This document shows positions 18,787-31,100 of a DNA stretch of 64,000 nucleotides, piece after piece. The notes under the pieces are model-generated. The model did no database searches and had not been told where the DNA came from. It saw only the letters and a list, made by a program, of their open reading frames with translations. The position numbers were made by a program, and so were the translations under genes. The stretch is from Methylocella silvestris (lineage in GTDB: Bacteria > Pseudomonadota > Alphaproteobacteria > Rhizobiales > Beijerinckiaceae), in contig NZ_PDZR01000001.1 in the NCBI RefSeq assembly GCF_002891535.1, positions 310,001 through 374,000 of the forward strand. The letters run 5' to 3'. Position 1 is the first letter of the stretch. Every line of letters begins with the position of its first letter.

Positions 18787-19703
18787 GCGAACATCCAACC
18801 TGTGAATTGCCGCGCGCGAGCCGCACGCATTGCCCCGATATCCGCGTCTCGTTTGAGTTTTTCCCGCCGAAGACGGTCGCCATGGAGGCGCTGCTGTGGG
18901 AATCGATCAATCGGCTTGCCCCGCTCGGGCCAAGCTTCATGTCGGTGACCTATGGCGCCGGCGGATCGACCAGAGAGCGCACCCATCAGACTGTTGCGCG
19001 TCTCGCCAGGGAGGCCGTTGTGCGGCCCGCCGCGCATCTGACCTGCGTCGGCGCCTCGATGAAGGAGATCGACGGCATCGTGCAAGGCTATTGGGACGCC
19101 GGCGTTCGCCATATCGTCGCCTTGCGCGGCGATCCGCCGGACGGGCTTGGCGCGACATTCGAGCCGCATCCGCAGGGCTATAAGAATTCCTGCGCGCTCG
19201 TTGCCGGCATCAAGCGCATCGGCGATTTCGAGATTTCCATCTCGGCCTACCCGGAACGCCATCCGGAAAGCCTGTCGCTTGACGCCGACATCGACTTTCT
19301 GCGCGCCAAGGTCGACGCCGGCGCGAGCCGGGCGATCACCCAGTTCTTCTTCGAGAACGAAATCTATCTGCGCTATCTCGACCGGCTGCGCGCGGCGGGC
19401 ATTGATATTCCGATCGTGCCGGGCATCATGCCGATGCAGAATTTCAAGCAGACTGCGGGCTTCGCCAAAAAGACCGGCGCCAGCGTGCCGCAATGGCTCG
19501 CCGACCGCTTCGAGGGATTGGATGACGATCCTCAGACAAGGCGGCTCGTCGCAGCGACCGTCGCGGCGGAGCAGGTGCTCGACCTTGTCGATCACGGCGT
19601 GCGCGACTTTCATTTCTACACCAACAATCGCGCCGATCTCGTCTACGCCATTTGCCATCTCCTCGGGCTGCGGCCGAAACCTGAACAAAAAGAGGCCGCC
19701 TGA
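18783..19703 (+). CDS. metF: 5,10-methylenetetrahydrofolate reductase
   Basis: A 306-residue MTHFR with the family signatures 'VSFEFFPPKT' (catalytic glutamate), 'MSVTYGAGGSTRERT', 'AHLTCVGAS', 'GVRHIVALRGDPPDG' and 'ITQFFFENEIYLRYLDR', and the C-terminal 'VPGIMPMQNFKQTAGFAKKT'. It supplies 5-methyl-THF to MetH using FAD and NADH. The gene overlaps the regulator upstream by 4 bases and its TGA directly abuts the metH ATG, so the three genes are translationally coupled. Confidence 0.97.
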   Translation: MSEHPTCELPRASRTHCPDIRVSFEFFPPKTVAMEALLWESINRLAPLGPSFMSVTYGAGGSTRERTHQTVARLAREAVVRPAAHLTCVGASMKEIDGIVQGYWDAGVRHIVALRGDPPDGLGATFEPHPQGYKNSCALVAGIKRIGDFEISISAYPERHPESLSLDADIDFLRAKVDAGASRAITQFFFENEIYLRYLDRLRAAGIDIPIVPGIMPMQNFKQTAGFAKKTGASVPQWLADRFEGLDDDPQTRRLVAATVAAEQVLDLVDHGVRDFHFYTNNRADLVYAICHLLGLRPKPEQKEAA

Positions 19704-22700
19704 ATGACCCATCGCTTTGACGGAGCAGAAACCCGAGCCGCTTTCCTCGACGCTGCGCGGAAAAGAATCCTGGTGCTCGACGGCGCCATGGGCACGATGA
19801 TCCAGCAGCATAGATTCACGGAGGAGCAGTTCCGCGGCGAGCGCTTCGCCGATTGGCCGAGCGATCTGCGCGGCAACAATGATCTTTTGAGCCTGACCCA
19901 GCCGAAGGCGATCGAGCAGATTCATCGCGCCTATATCGACGCCGGCGCCGACATCATCGCGACCAACACTTTCAATTCGACAAGCATTTCGCAGGCCGAC
20001 TATGGCATGCAGGAGCTTGTCTTCGAGCTGAATTACGAGTCGGCGCGGCTTTGCCGCGCGGCCGCCGACGCCGCTGAAAAAAAAGACGGGCGGCGCCGGT
20101 TTGTCGCCGGCGCGCTTGGTCCGACGAGCCGCACGGCCTCGATCTCGCCGGACGTCAATAATCCGGGCTTTCGCGCCGTCAGTTTCGATGAATTGCGCGC
20201 GGCCTATGACGAAGCCGCGCGGGCGCTGATCGAGGGCGGCGCCGACCTTCTGATCATCGAGACGATCTTCGACACGCTGAACGCCAAGGCCGCGCTTGCC
20301 GGCGTGCGCGACGCTTTCACCACGCTTGGCGTCGAGGCGCCGGTCATGATTTCCGGCACGATCACCGATCTTTCCGGGCGCACTTTGTCCGGTCAGACGC
20401 CGACCGCCTTCTGGCATTCCCTGAGCCACGCCGATCCTTTGACGATCGGGCTCAACTGCGCGCTCGGCGCGCGGGAAATGCGCGCCCATCTCGCCGAACT
20501 CTCGCGCGTCGCCGATACGCTCGTTTGCGCCTATCCGAACGCCGGTCTTCCGAACGAATTCGGCCTTTACGACGAAAGCCCTGAATATATGGCGAGCCTT
20601 GTCGGCGAATTTGCCGACGCAGGCCTTGTCAATGTCGTCGGCGGCTGCTGCGGCACGACGCCCGCGCACATCCATGCGATCGCCAAACGCATCGAGGGGA
20701 TTGCGCCGCGCGAGATCCCGCAGATCGCGCCCTTGCTGCGCCTGTCGGGCCTCGAGCCCTTCGTGCTCACGCCTGAAATTCCCTTCGTCAATGTCGGCGA
20801 GCGCACCAATGTCACCGGCTCGGCCAAATTCAGAAAGCTGGTCAAGCAGGGCGATTTCGCCGCCGCGCTCGATGTCGCGCGAGATCAGGTCGCGGCCGGC
20901 GCTCAGATCATCGACATCAATATGGACGAGGGCCTGCTCGACTCCGAAAAGGCGATGGTCGAATTCCTGAATCTCATCGCCGCCGAGCCGGATATCGCGC
21001 GCGTGCCGGTCATGATCGATTCCTCCAAATTCTCGGTGATCGAGGCCGGGCTGAAATGCGTGCAGGGCAAATCGGTCGTCAATTCGATCTCGATGAAGGA
21101 GGGGGTTGAAAAATTCATCGCCGACGCCCGCACGGTGCGCGCCTATGGCGCCGCCGTCGTCGTCATGGCTTTCGACGAGAAGGGCCAGGCCGACACCTTT
21201 GAACGCAAGGTCGAGATCTGCGCCAAAGCCTATCAAATCCTGACGCAGGAAGCGGGCTTTCCACCCGAAGACATCATCTTCGATCCGAATATTTTCGCGA
21301 TCGCGACGGGCATCGAGGAGCACAATAATTACGGCGTCGACTTCATCGAGGCGGCGCGGGAGATTCGCAAACGCTTCCCGCTCGTGCACATCTCCGGCGG
21401 CGTCTCCAATCTGTCCTTCTCGTTTCGCGGCAATGAACCGGTGCGCGAAGCGATGCACGCCGTGTTTCTCTACCACGCCATCCAGGCCGGCATGGATATG
21501 GGCATCGTCAACGCGGGCCAGCTCGCGGTCTATGCCGAAATCGAGCCGGGACTGCGCGAGGCCTGTGAGGACGTGGTGCTCAACCGGCGTCCCGACGCGA
21601 CCGAGCGGCTGCTTGCGATCGCTGAAGGGTTTCGCGGCCATGGCGTCGAAAAAACCGAAAGAGACCTCGTCTGGCGCGAGCAGCCGGTCATCAAGCGGCT
21701 CGAACATGCGCTGGTCAACGGCATCACCGAATTTGTCGAGCGCGACGTCGAAGAGGCGCGCGCCGTGTCCAGTCGCCCGCTCGATGTGATCGAAGGTCCG
21801 CTGATGGCCGGAATGAACGTCGTCGGCGATCTCTTCGGCGCCGGCAAGATGTTCCTGCCGCAGGTCGTCAAATCGGCTCGCGTGATGAAGCAGGCGGTCG
21901 CCTATCTTCTTCCCTATATGGACGAGGAGAAGCGCAGGAACGGCGGCTCGGAGCGCTCCACCGCCGGCAAGATCTTGATGGCGACAGTCAAGGGCGACGT
22001 GCACGATATCGGCAAGAATATCGTCGGCGTCGTGCTCGCCTGCAACAATTACGAGATCATCGATCTCGGCGTTATGGTGCCCGCCGCGAAGATTCTCAGC
22101 GTCGCGCGGGCTGAAAAAGTCGACGCCATCGGCCTGTCCGGCCTTATCACGCCGTCGCTTGACGAGATGTGCTATGTGGCCGCCGAAATGGAGCGCGAGG
22201 GTTTTGACCTGCCCCTGTTGATCGGCGGGGCCACAACAAGCCGCGTGCACACGGCGGTCAAGATCCACCCGAACTACACGCGCGGACAGACCGTCTATGT
22301 CAATGACGCCAGCCGCGCGGTCGGCGTCGTGCAGTCGCTGCTTGGCGAGAACGCGCGCGATGCGGCCGAGACCTTTCGCGCCGAATATGAAAAGGTGGCG
22401 GCGGCGCACCGCCGCGGCGAAGCGGAAAAGCTCCGCCTGCCGATCGGCAAGGCGCGCGCCAATGCGCTAAAAATCGATTGGGCCGGTTACGCTCCGCCGC
22501 GTCCGATATTTACCGGCTCGCGGGTGTTCCGCAGCTACGACGTCGCGGAATTGATTCCCTACATCGACTGGACGCCTTTCTTTCAGACCTGGGAGCTGCG
22601 CGGCCGCTATCCGGCGATCCTCGACGATCCCAAACAGGGCGAGGCGGCGCGCAGCCTCTTTGACGATGCGCAGGCCATGCTGAAGCGCATGGTCGAGGAG

Positions 22701-23444
22701 CATTGGCTCGATCCGAAGGCGGTGATCGGCTTCTGGCCGGCCAATTCCGTCGGCGACGACATCGCGCTCTACACCGGCGAGTCGCGCACGGAAAAACTTG
22801 CGGCCTTCCACACGCTGCGCCAACAGCTGATGCGCCGCGATGGAAAACCCAACATCGCCTTGTCGGATTTTATCGCCCCCGAGGGCGGCAAACCCGACTA
22901 CATCGGCGCTTTCGTGGTCACGGCGGGGGCGCAGGAAGGCAAGATCGCCGACCGCTTCGCCAAAGCCAATGACGACTACGGCTCGATCCTCGTCAAGGCG
23001 CTTGCCGACCGCATCGCCGAGGCTTTGGCCGAGCGCATGCATGAACGCGTGCGGCGCGAATTCTGGGCCTATGCGCCTGACGAGGCGATCTCCGAAGACG
23101 ATCGCTTGCGCGAAGAATATCGTGGCATTCGTCCCGCGCCCGGCTATCCGGCCCAGCCCGACCACACCGAAAAGGCGACGCTGTTCGACCTGCTGGCGGC
23201 TGAAAAGCGGATTGGCGTTTCGTTGACGGAAAGCTTTGCGATGTGGCCCGGCGCCTCGGTGTCGGGGCTCTATTTCGCCCATCCTCAGGCGCATTACTTC
23301 GGCGTCGCCAAGATCGAGCGCGATCAGGTCGAGGATTATGCGTTGCGCAAGGGGATGAGCGTCGCCGAGATGGAGCGCTGGCTGGCGCCGATCCTCAACT
23401 ATGATCCGGCGAGCGTCGCGGAGGCCGCGGCGGCGGCGGAATAG
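19704..23444 (+). CDS. metH: Cobalamin-dependent methionine synthase
   Basis: A full-length 1246-residue MetH with four modules in order: homocysteine-binding (residues 1-330; zinc cysteines in 'NCALGAREM' and 'GGCCGTTP'), methyl-THF binding (about 350-620, '[17 protein letters not shown]'), cobalamin binding (about 660-890, with '[14 protein letters not shown]', whose histidine is the lower cobalt ligand) and the SAM-dependent reactivation domain (about 930-1240, '[20 protein letters not shown]'). It transfers a methyl group from 5-methyl-THF to homocysteine. Presence of MetH implies that the cell makes or imports cobalamin. Confidence 0.98.
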   Translation: MTHRFDGAETRAAFLDAARKRILVLDGAMGTMIQQHRFTEEQFRGERFADWPSDLRGNNDLLSLTQPKAIEQIHRAYIDAGADIIATNTFNSTSISQADYGMQELVFELNYESARLCRAAADAAEKKDGRRRFVAGALGPTSRTASISPDVNNPGFRAVSFDELRAAYDEAARALIEGGADLLIIETIFDTLNAKAALAGVRDAFTTLGVEAPVMISGTITDLSGRTLSGQTPTAFWHSLSHADPLTIGLNCALGAREMRAHLAELSRVADTLVCAYPNAGLPNEFGLYDESPEYMASLVGEFADAGLVNVVGGCCGTTPAHIHAIAKRIEGIAPREIPQIAPLLRLSGLEPFVLTPEIPFVNVGERTNVTGSAKFRKLVKQGDFAAALDVARDQVAAGAQIIDINMDEGLLDSEKAMVEFLNLIAAEPDIARVPVMIDSSKFSVIEAGLKCVQGKSVVNSISMKEGVEKFIADARTVRAYGAAVVVMAFDEKGQADTFERKVEICAKAYQILTQEAGFPPEDIIFDPNIFAIATGIEEHNNYGVDFIEAAREIRKRFPLVHISGGVSNLSFSFRGNEPVREAMHAVFLYHAIQAGMDMGIVNAGQLAVYAEIEPGLREACEDVVLNRRPDATERLLAIAEGFRGHGVEKTERDLVWREQPVIKRLEHALVNGITEFVERDVEEARAVSSRPLDVIEGPLMAGMNVVGDLFGAGKMFLPQVVKSARVMKQAVAYLLPYMDEEKRRNGGSERSTAGKILMATVKGDVHDIGKNIVGVVLACNNYEIIDLGVMVPAAKILSVARAEKVDAIGLSGLITPSLDEMCYVAAEMEREGFDLPLLIGGATTSRVHTAVKIHPNYTRGQTVYVNDASRAVGVVQSLLGENARDAAETFRAEYEKVAAAHRRGEAEKLRLPIGKARANALKIDWAGYAPPRPIFTGSRVFRSYDVAELIPYIDWTPFFQTWELRGRYPAILDDPKQGEAARSLFDDAQAMLKRMVEEHWLDPKAVIGFWPANSVGDDIALYTGESRTEKLAAFHTLRQQLMRRDGKPNIALSDFIAPEGGKPDYIGAFVVTAGAQEGKIADRFAKANDDYGSILVKALADRIAEALAERMHERVRREFWAYAPDEAISEDDRLREEYRGIRPAPGYPAQPDHTEKATLFDLLAAEKRIGVSLTESFAMWPGASVSGLYFAHPQAHYFGVAKIERDQVEDYALRKGMSVAEMERWLAPILNYDPASVAEAAAAAE

Positions 23445-23476
23445 ACGCGACGCTCCAAATTTTCGGCGATCGCCTC

Positions 23477-24211
23477 TTAAGCGCGGGGGCGCATCGCCAG
23501 CAGCTTTCTCAAAGTGGCGACGGTTGAGAAATCAGCGATCCCGTCGACCAGCGCCGGCCGGAAATGGCGCTGGAAGGCGCGGATGACGCATTGGGTGCGC
23601 GCGTCATAGGCGCCGCTGACCGGCGCGCCATAGCCATAGGCGCCAAGCATCGCCTGCAATTCCTCGACCTCGGCGCCGCGTGAGTCATGGTCGATCCGCG
23701 GTCCCTCAGCGATCGGGCAGGGGGCGACATAATGGCCGATCCCCGAATGCGCGAGCCAGTCCCAAGGGAAAAACTCGCCCGGGTCGATTTTGCGGTCGGG
23801 CGCGATGTCCGAATGGGCGAGCACGCGGTCGGGGGCGATTCGCCAGCGTTCGATGATATCGCGGCAAAGCGCCGTCACGGAGGCGATCTGCGCCTCTGGA
23901 TAGGGATGCGCAGCGTGACCGTCCTTGTGGCCGGGATGGGCGATTTCAATGCCGATCGAGACGTCGTTCATATCGGTCTCGCCCGCCCAGATGCCGCGTC
24001 CGGCGTGCCAGGCGCGGCGCGCCTCCGGCACCAGCAGCATGATCTCGCCATCCGGCATCACGACGTAATGGGCCGAGACCTCGCTCGCCGGGTCGCACAA
24101 CAGCGCCACCGCGGCCTGGCCCGTCGGCACGCCGGTATAATGCAGGATGAGCGAGTTTGGCGTCTTGCCGCCCTTGCGCTCGCCGTGGTTCGGCGAGGCG
24201 CATAGAGTCAT
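23477..24211 (-). CDS. N-acetylmuramoyl-L-alanine amidase, AmiD type
   Basis: 244 residues from the ATG at 24211; the same frame stays open to 24520 but that extension overlaps a lipoprotein gene and is Arg/Pro-rich shadow sequence. The amidase_2 domain shows the zinc ligands in 'SLILHYTGVP', 'DVSIGIEIAHPGH' and 'VLAHSDIAPDRKIDPG'. A C-terminal peptidoglycan-binding domain follows ('EVEELQAMLGAYGYGAPVSG'). It cleaves the bond between MurNAc and the stem peptide in wall recycling. No signal peptide is visible at the chosen start, so its location is uncertain. Confidence 0.88.
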   Translation of the reverse strand: MTLCASPNHGERKGGKTPNSLILHYTGVPTGQAAVALLCDPASEVSAHYVVMPDGEIMLLVPEARRAWHAGRGIWAGETDMNDVSIGIEIAHPGHKDGHAAHPYPEAQIASVTALCRDIIERWRIAPDRVLAHSDIAPDRKIDPGEFFPWDWLAHSGIGHYVAPCPIAEGPRIDHDSRGAEVEELQAMLGAYGYGAPVSGAYDARTQCVIRAFQRHFRPALVDGIADFSTVATLRKLLAMRPRA

Positions 24212-24230
24212 CGGCAGCGCGGAATGCGTC

Positions 24231-24569
24231 TTAGTAACCAGCATAGCCCTGGCAGAATGGATTGCCATAAGCGTCCCAGACCACGCGTGCGCAACGCGGC
24301 GGCGGCGGCGGCGGCGGATAATAGCCGGGCGGCGGCGGCGGCGGATTGGGCGGACGCGTATTGGCGCCGACGATCGCGCCGGTCGCGGCTCCAAGCACGC
24401 CGCCAAGCACCGCGGAACCGACATTGCCGCCAGCAAGGCCGCCGATCGCGGCGCCGGTCGCGCCGCCAAGGCCGGCGCCGCTGAGCGCCCGCTGTTCCGG
24501 CGTGTAGCCGCAGCCGGCAAGCGCCAGAGAAGCTGCGACGGCGACCACGAAGGGAAGGTTTTTCTTCAT
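24231..24569 (-). CDS. Glycine-zipper lipoprotein with Pro-rich C terminus
   Basis: 112 residues from the ATG at 24569, chosen because AGGA sits 7 bases upstream. A lipoprotein signal ends in the lipobox LAGC. A glycine-zipper segment follows ('GAGLGGATGAAIGGLAGG', 'VGSAVLGGVLGAATGAIVGA'), then runs of prolines and a short C terminus with two cysteines. Such small outer-membrane-associated lipoproteins are common in Hyphomicrobiales; function unknown. It lies 19 bases upstream of the amidase start on the same strand, so the two may be co-transcribed. Confidence 0.82.
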   Translation of the reverse strand: MKKNLPFVVAVAASLALAGCGYTPEQRALSGAGLGGATGAAIGGLAGGNVGSAVLGGVLGAATGAIVGANTRPPNPPPPPPGYYPPPPPPPRCARVVWDAYGNPFCQGYAGY

Positions 24570-24751
24570 GCCTGTTCCTAGCATTGCGTCTATCGTCGCG
24601 CCAATCTCGCGACGAAAGCGGGAGGGTCAAGTCAGAACCCGGTTTTATTAAGGATTTGCTACGTTCCTGCGCCTTTTTCGACACATCAGCGTCGGCCGTC
24701 GCAGAAAAGCAAAGCGCATTGACGCGGCGCGGCTTCAGGCCTATCCCGCAA

Positions 24752-25137
<386 letters not shown>

Positions 25138-25150
25138 CCCTCACGGCGAA

Positions 25151-25181
25151 ATTGGAGCCGCGCGTCGGGCGCGGCTCCAAT
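25151..25181. terminator. Strong hairpin terminator after rnpB
   Basis: A perfect 13-bp inverted repeat (ATTGGAGCCGCGC at 25151-25163, GCGCGGCTCCAAT at 25169-25181, 5-base loop) lies between rnpB and the end of the convergent giant gene. Only a short TTTTT follows after 8 bases on the plus strand, so it could also act as an RNA 3'-end stabiliser. Confidence 0.7.
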
Positions 25182-25193
25182 GCTTCGCCATTT

Positions 25194-28100
25194 TTAAGCC
25201 TGACCGAACCGGCCCGAGGCATGCGCCAGCATGGTGTAGACCATGCCGGTCTCCGAGGCGAGATAGCTCTGCGTCATGGCGGCGTCGGCGCCGTCGTGAT
25301 CGAGGTCGTTGAGCAGGCGTTCGAATTCCTGCACATAGCGGTCGATCGTCGCGCGGAACTCCGGATTGAGCCGGTAGCGCCGGCGCACTTCATCAAAGGT
25401 CTGGCGGCCGCGGCCGATATAGATCCGCTCGAAGAAGGGCCGCGGTTCGCCACGGCGATAGCGATCCCAGGCCGCGGTGAAGGCTTCGGAGTCGATCATG
25501 CCGGCGATGTCGAGCGAGATGCCTTCGAGCGGCCTGGCGTTTTGCGCCGCGGTCGCGGGCGGAGCGCTGAGCGGCGCAGGCGCGAGGGCCTTCGGCCGCA
25601 GATCGCGCTGCGGGCGGGCGGGCGCCGTCTCTTCGGTCGAGGCGCGCGCGAGGAGGTCCGACAGCCATCCGCTGCGCTCCGCAGGCCCCGCCGGACTTTG
25701 CGGCTGGCGCGGCGCGATCGGAGCCGGCGGTTCGGGGGCGCGCGCAGGCTCTTGCGGACGAACCGGCGGCGACGGGCGGAGGGTGGGGGCGCCGGCGCCG
25801 GACCGTTCGGCCGGCGCCGAGACGTCGAGCGAACGACCGGAGCGGGTGACGATGTCGCTCAATTCCTTCAGCGCCCGGATCTCGTCGGCGACGATCTTGC
25901 GCATCGAGGCGGCCTGCAGCGCCGTCTCCTGCGGCAGTTCCGCGACGCTCGTCTTCAAAAGCTCCCGCGTCGCGGCCAGTTCGTCCTGAATGTTCCGCGC
26001 CATGTCGCGAAGGTCGGCGACGGACGACTGGAAGCGCTCCGAACTCTGGCTGTAGAAGCCGTCGATTTCGGCGGTGGCCTCCTCGCAGGCGAGCCGCATC
26101 GCCGCGGCGGCCCGTTCGCGTCCCTCAACGACAGTGGCGCGGATGCCCGCCAATTGCTGGCCGGCCTCGCCGGCGGCGGCTCCGACGCTCTCCGTCATGA
26201 AGGCGCTGATTTCACGGGCCCGACCTTCGACCGTCTCGAACGCCTGCTCCATATTTTCCGAGAAGGCGCCCATCATCGCCTCAAAATCACGACGGCGCAG
26301 CTCCAGCGCGCCGATTAGCGTCTCAAGGGAAGCGCGCCGCGTCTCAAGGGATTGATCGAGTTCGTCCTGCGAGCGGACAAGGTCGCCGGCCGACGAGGCG
26401 ATCGCATCGCGATGCGCGGCGATCATTTCCGCAAGGCCGCCCGCCTCGCGCACGGTTGCTCCGGCCGCCTCGTTCAGCCGCGCGACTTCGCCCGAAACGG
26501 CGGCGAGCACGGTCCGGAATTCGTCCATGCGGCGGCCGAGCGTCGTCTCGACGCCGGCGAAATCGACGTTGGCGTTCGAGATTTGCTCCTGCAGCGCGAC
26601 GCTGCCGGCGACAAGACGATCGATCACTTCTTTCATTTCCGCGCCGAGTTTGCCATTGGCGTCGATCAGGGCGCCGAGCGATTGTGCCGCGCCGGCCTCG
26701 AAGGCGTCACGCAGATGCGCCGCCGAGCGGTCGATGGCCTCGGCGAGCTCGATCTGCTTGGCACCAAGATGCTGCACGATGGCTGAGCCGCGGCCTTCGA
26801 TCGTCTGCGTCACGAGATCGCCGACACTCGTCATCTCGTCGGCGATTTCGCCGCCGCGCGCGGAGAGGGCCGCGACGAGATCAAAGCCGCGCCGGTCGAA
26901 CAGGTCGCGCAGGCTCTCGGCGCTTTCGAGCAAGCCCTGATGCAGCGCTTCGCCGCGTCCGCCGAGCGCGCCCTCGATATCGGCGAGCCGGTCGGCCAGA
27001 ACGAGACTGATCTCATTGACGCGCACGCCGAGCGCATCGCCGATCTCGCCTGCGCGGCCGGCGAGGGTCGCGTCGAGATCTTCTGTCGCCTGCGTGAGCA
27101 GATCGCGGATTTCGGCGGCCCGTCCAGACAGCGAGGCGGCGACATGCCCTTGCTCGCGGTCGAGCGCGGCATTGATGTCGCTCGCGTGCTGACCGAGCGT
27201 ATCGCCGATTTCGCTGGTGCGGGCCGCGATGGCCTCGGCCACAGCGCGGCCGCGCGATTCGAGCTCGTTCGCGGTGAGGTCGAGCCGGCCTGCGATCTGC
27301 GTTTCGAATTCGGCCACGCGCGTGTCGAGCGTCGTTGCGATCGAGCGCGCCTGCGCCGCGAAGGTCGCGTCGATCTCCGCCGCCCGATCCGACAGGCTTT
27401 GCGCCAGATCGGCTGCGCCCGAGGCGAGCGCGGCCTGGATCTCCCTCGCCTTGTCGTCGAGCGCGTGGATCACATTGTCGCTGCCTTCGCCCAGCATCCG
27501 CGCGAGTTCGCCGGCGCGCGCGTTGAGGGCGGCGTCGAGCGCCATGGCGCGCGATGCAAAGCCGGCGTCGAAGCGTTCGGTCAGCGCCTGCAGCGTTTGT
27601 CCGATTTCCTGCGCTCGCGCTGTCGTCCGGTTTTCGAAGTCGCCGATCTGTCCTTCGAGCGCCCGCGCCGTTTCGCCGGCGCGCTGGGCGAGCCGTTCGT
27701 TGAGATCGCCGCCGCGCACGGTCAGCGTGTTCTCGATCGCGCCAAGACGGTCGGACAGCGTCGCCGTGAATCGCTCGGTCTGGTCGCTAAGATTCGAGGC
27801 GACTGCGCCGCCGTGATCGAGGAATGTCTCCTCGAACATCGCGAGGCGCGAGGACAGCGCCTCATTGATGCGCTCGCTATGGACGGCGATCGCGTCGATC
27901 GCCTGTGAGGCCGTTTCGACGAAGCGGTCGTTGAGGTCGCTTGCATGGTAGCCGATGGCGGCGGCGGCCTGCTGCGCCGTGGCGTCGAAGCTTTCCTGCA
28001 GCGCCTGGGTTTCGCCGGCGAAAGCCAGCACCGCTTCCTGGCTGCGCGCGGACAGGTGGTCGGTGAGCTCGCGCGCCTGGCTTGTCAGCGTGGCGAAGGC

Positions 28101-31100
28101 TTCGCCAAGCATCAGGGTCAGGCGCTCCTCGAGGCCCGCCGTATGGTCGGCGAAGGCGCCGAGCGACTGGCGGCCGATCCCTTGCAGGCGATCCTGCATC
28201 TCGTCCGAATAGCCGGAAAGCGCGCCGAGCGTTTCGCCGAGGGTCGAGGCCAGTCTGGTCTGCAAGGACTCGGTATGGCTGGCGAGCGCGCCGACCGAAC
28301 GTTGCGTCGTCGCCTCAAGGCGTTCGTTGACGCGGTCGGTCTGCGCCCCGAGGGTCAGCAGCGTTTCGCCGACAGCGGCGTTCAGGCGCTGATTCACATC
28401 GTCGGCGTGTTTTGTCAGGGAGCCAAGCGTCTCGCCGACGGCGAGGGCGAGCCTCTCGCTGAGCGCCTCGGTGCGCGCGCCAAGAGCATTCGCCGATGAA
28501 TCGGCGCTCGAGGCCAGCCGCGCGCCCATTTCGGAGGCGTGCGCGTCGAGCGCCGCCAGCGATTCGCTGAGCGTCGCGCGCAGGCGTTCGCGCAGGGAGT
28601 CGGTCTGGCTTGTCAGCGCCCCGGCGGAATTGGCGGCGGTTGCTGCGAGCTGTTCGCTGATTTCGGCGGCGTGGTCGCTCAGCGCGCCGAGCGTCGTCGC
28701 GACGGTTCCCGCGAGCCGCTCGCGCAACGCTTCGACCGGAGAGGTCAGCGCGTCGGCCGACTGGCGGGCGGTTTCGGACAGGCGCGTGCTGACGTCATCG
28801 GTATGCGCGGTGAGGCTCGCAAGCGCCTCGGACAGCGTCGCTTCGAGCCGCTCATGCACGCTTTGGGCATGGCCGCTGAAGGCGTCGACCGTGAATTGCG
28901 CCGTCGAATCGAGGCGGCCGCTCATCGACTCAGTGTGCTGCGTCAGGGCGCTGAGAGTCTCGGCGAGCGTGTTGTTGAGGCGCTGATGCAGCGCTTCGCT
29001 GTGTTCGGCGAAGGCGCCGATCGAATAATGCGCGGTCGCCTCGAGACGCTCGCTCATCTCGATGGAATGCTCGTCGAGCGCGCCGACCACGGCGCCGAGC
29101 CTTTCATGCAGCGCTTCGGTCCGTTCGGCGAGCGCGCCGGCCGACAGATCCGCGGTGGCCGCGAGGCGCCCGGCGATGGCGTCGGAATGCTCGTCGATTG
29201 CGGCGACGACGGCGCCAAGGCGCTCCTGCAGCGAATCCGCCTGGCCGGCAAGAGCGCCCGCCGATTGCTGCGCAGCCGCCTCGACGCGGCGGGCGATCTC
29301 TTCATTATGCGCCGTCAAAGCGGCGATAGCGGCGCCGAGCCGCTCGCGCAGCGCCTCGGATTGGCCGGCTACGGCGTCGGCCGACTGTTCCGCGGTTGAG
29401 GCGAGCCGTTCGCCGATGGCGTCCGATTTTTCGTTGAGAAGGCTCAGCGCGGCCTCGATGCGCTGCTCCAGAGCCTGTGTGCGCTCGGCCAGGGTTCCGA
29501 CCGAGTCGCGCGCGCTCGAAGCAAGCCGGCGGCTGATTTCGCTGGCGTGTTCATTGACCGTCCTTGCGACCGCGCTGAGCCGGTCCTGCAAAGCCGCTGT
29601 CTGTTCGGCGAGCGCGCCGACAGAGCTTTCCGAAACGACGGCGAGGCGGCGGCCGATCTCCTCGAGATGCGTGTCGACCGCGTCGATGGTCGCGCCGAGC
29701 TGCGCCTGCAGCTCATCGGTCCGGGCAGCGAGAGTTTCGCTCTGGTCGCGCGCGCCGTCGGCGATGCGCCGGGCAATCTCGTCCGACCGTTCGTTGGCCG
29801 TGTCGACGGCGGCGGCGAGGCGCTCCTGCAACGTCTGCGTTTGCGCGGCGAGGGCGCCGGCCGAGTCCTGCGCGCTCGCGGCGAGGCGGCGGCTGATCGA
29901 ATTCGAATGTTCGTCGAGGGCGTTGACGGTGGCGTTGAGACGTTCGTGCAAGGATTCCGTCTGGCTGATAAAGGCGCCGAGCGAGTGCTCGCTCAGGGCG
30001 CCGAGGCGCCCGCCGAGATCCTGCGCATGGCGGTCGAGCGCTTCGAGCGTCGCGCTGATTTGATGCTGCAGGCTCTCCGCATGGTCGCCGAGCAGGGTGG
30101 CGGAGCGGCGCGAGGACGCGTCGAGCTCTTCGGCGACCTGCCCGGAGCGGTCCGCGAGCGCCCCGAGGGTTTCCTCGACCGTCGCCGCCAGCCGCGCATG
30201 AAGCGTCTCCAGCGTTCCCGAAAGCCGCTGCTGCACTCCCTCGGTCTGATCGCCGAGCAAGGCAGCCGAGCGGCGCGAGGAAGCGTCCAATTCGGCGGCG
30301 ACCTGTTCGGAGCGTTCGGCAAGGGCGCCGAGCGTGTCGTCGATCGTCGCGGTCAGCCTTTCATGCAGCGCTTCGGAACGGCCGGCGAAATCCGTGGCCG
30401 CCTGTTCGGCGGCGGAATCCAGCCGTTCGCTCATGAACGCCGAATGATCGTTGAGCGCGCCAAGCGTGCCTTCGAGCGTTGCGGCGAGCTGCTCGCTCAG
30501 CTGCTCGCTGCGGCCGGCGAAGGCGGCGATGGCGTCATCGGTCGTCAGCGAAAGATGCGTATGGACGCGATTTGCGTGATCGTCGAGCCGCGTAACTGTT
30601 TCCTCGACCGAATGGGCGAGGGTTCCGCGCAGGCTCTCGGCATGGGCGGACAGGGTCGCGGCGGTCGATTCAGCGGCGGCCAAGAGATTTCGCTGCAAGT
30701 CGCCGCCGGTGCGGTCGAATTCCGACTGCAGGCGGTCGCTGCCCGCTCCGAACAACGCGACCAGGGATTGGCCCGACTGGTCGAGCGTATCGCGGGCGGA
30801 GCTGACGCGCTCCGTGATCATCTGGCTGAAGCGGTCGCCGGCTTCCGCGAGGCTCTCGCCGAGCGCGCCGCCCTGAACGGCCACCACCTCATGCAGGCGT
30901 CCGCTTGTTGCTTCGAGCCGAGTCGCGAGGCTGTCGCCGCGCGACGTCACGGTGTCAGCGATGTCCGCGCCGACGACCGAGAGCCGCTGGGCGAGGGAGT
31001 CCCCGCGCGCGCCAAGATCGGCGGCGAGCGCTTCCTGCGCATCCCTCAGACGGGCGTTGATCTCCGCGAGGCGCTCGTCCAGGGTCTGCGCGACGCCGGC

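Noticed and set aside
18753-22409. 1218-codon open frame antisense to metF and metH
   Set aside because: Long antisense frames are expected opposite GC-rich genes; the product is Arg/Asp/His-rich without domains, while the sense strand encodes clear MetF and MetH.
24212-24520. N-terminal extension of the amidase
   Set aside because: It overlaps the glycine-zipper lipoprotein, which has its own lipobox and ribosome-binding site; the extension is an Arg/Pro-rich shadow.
28040-30560. Regularly spaced repeats that could suggest a CRISPR array
   Set aside because: Units are 120 or 132 bp, degenerate, in frame and encode helical protein repeats; there are no short identical repeats with unique spacers and no cas genes.
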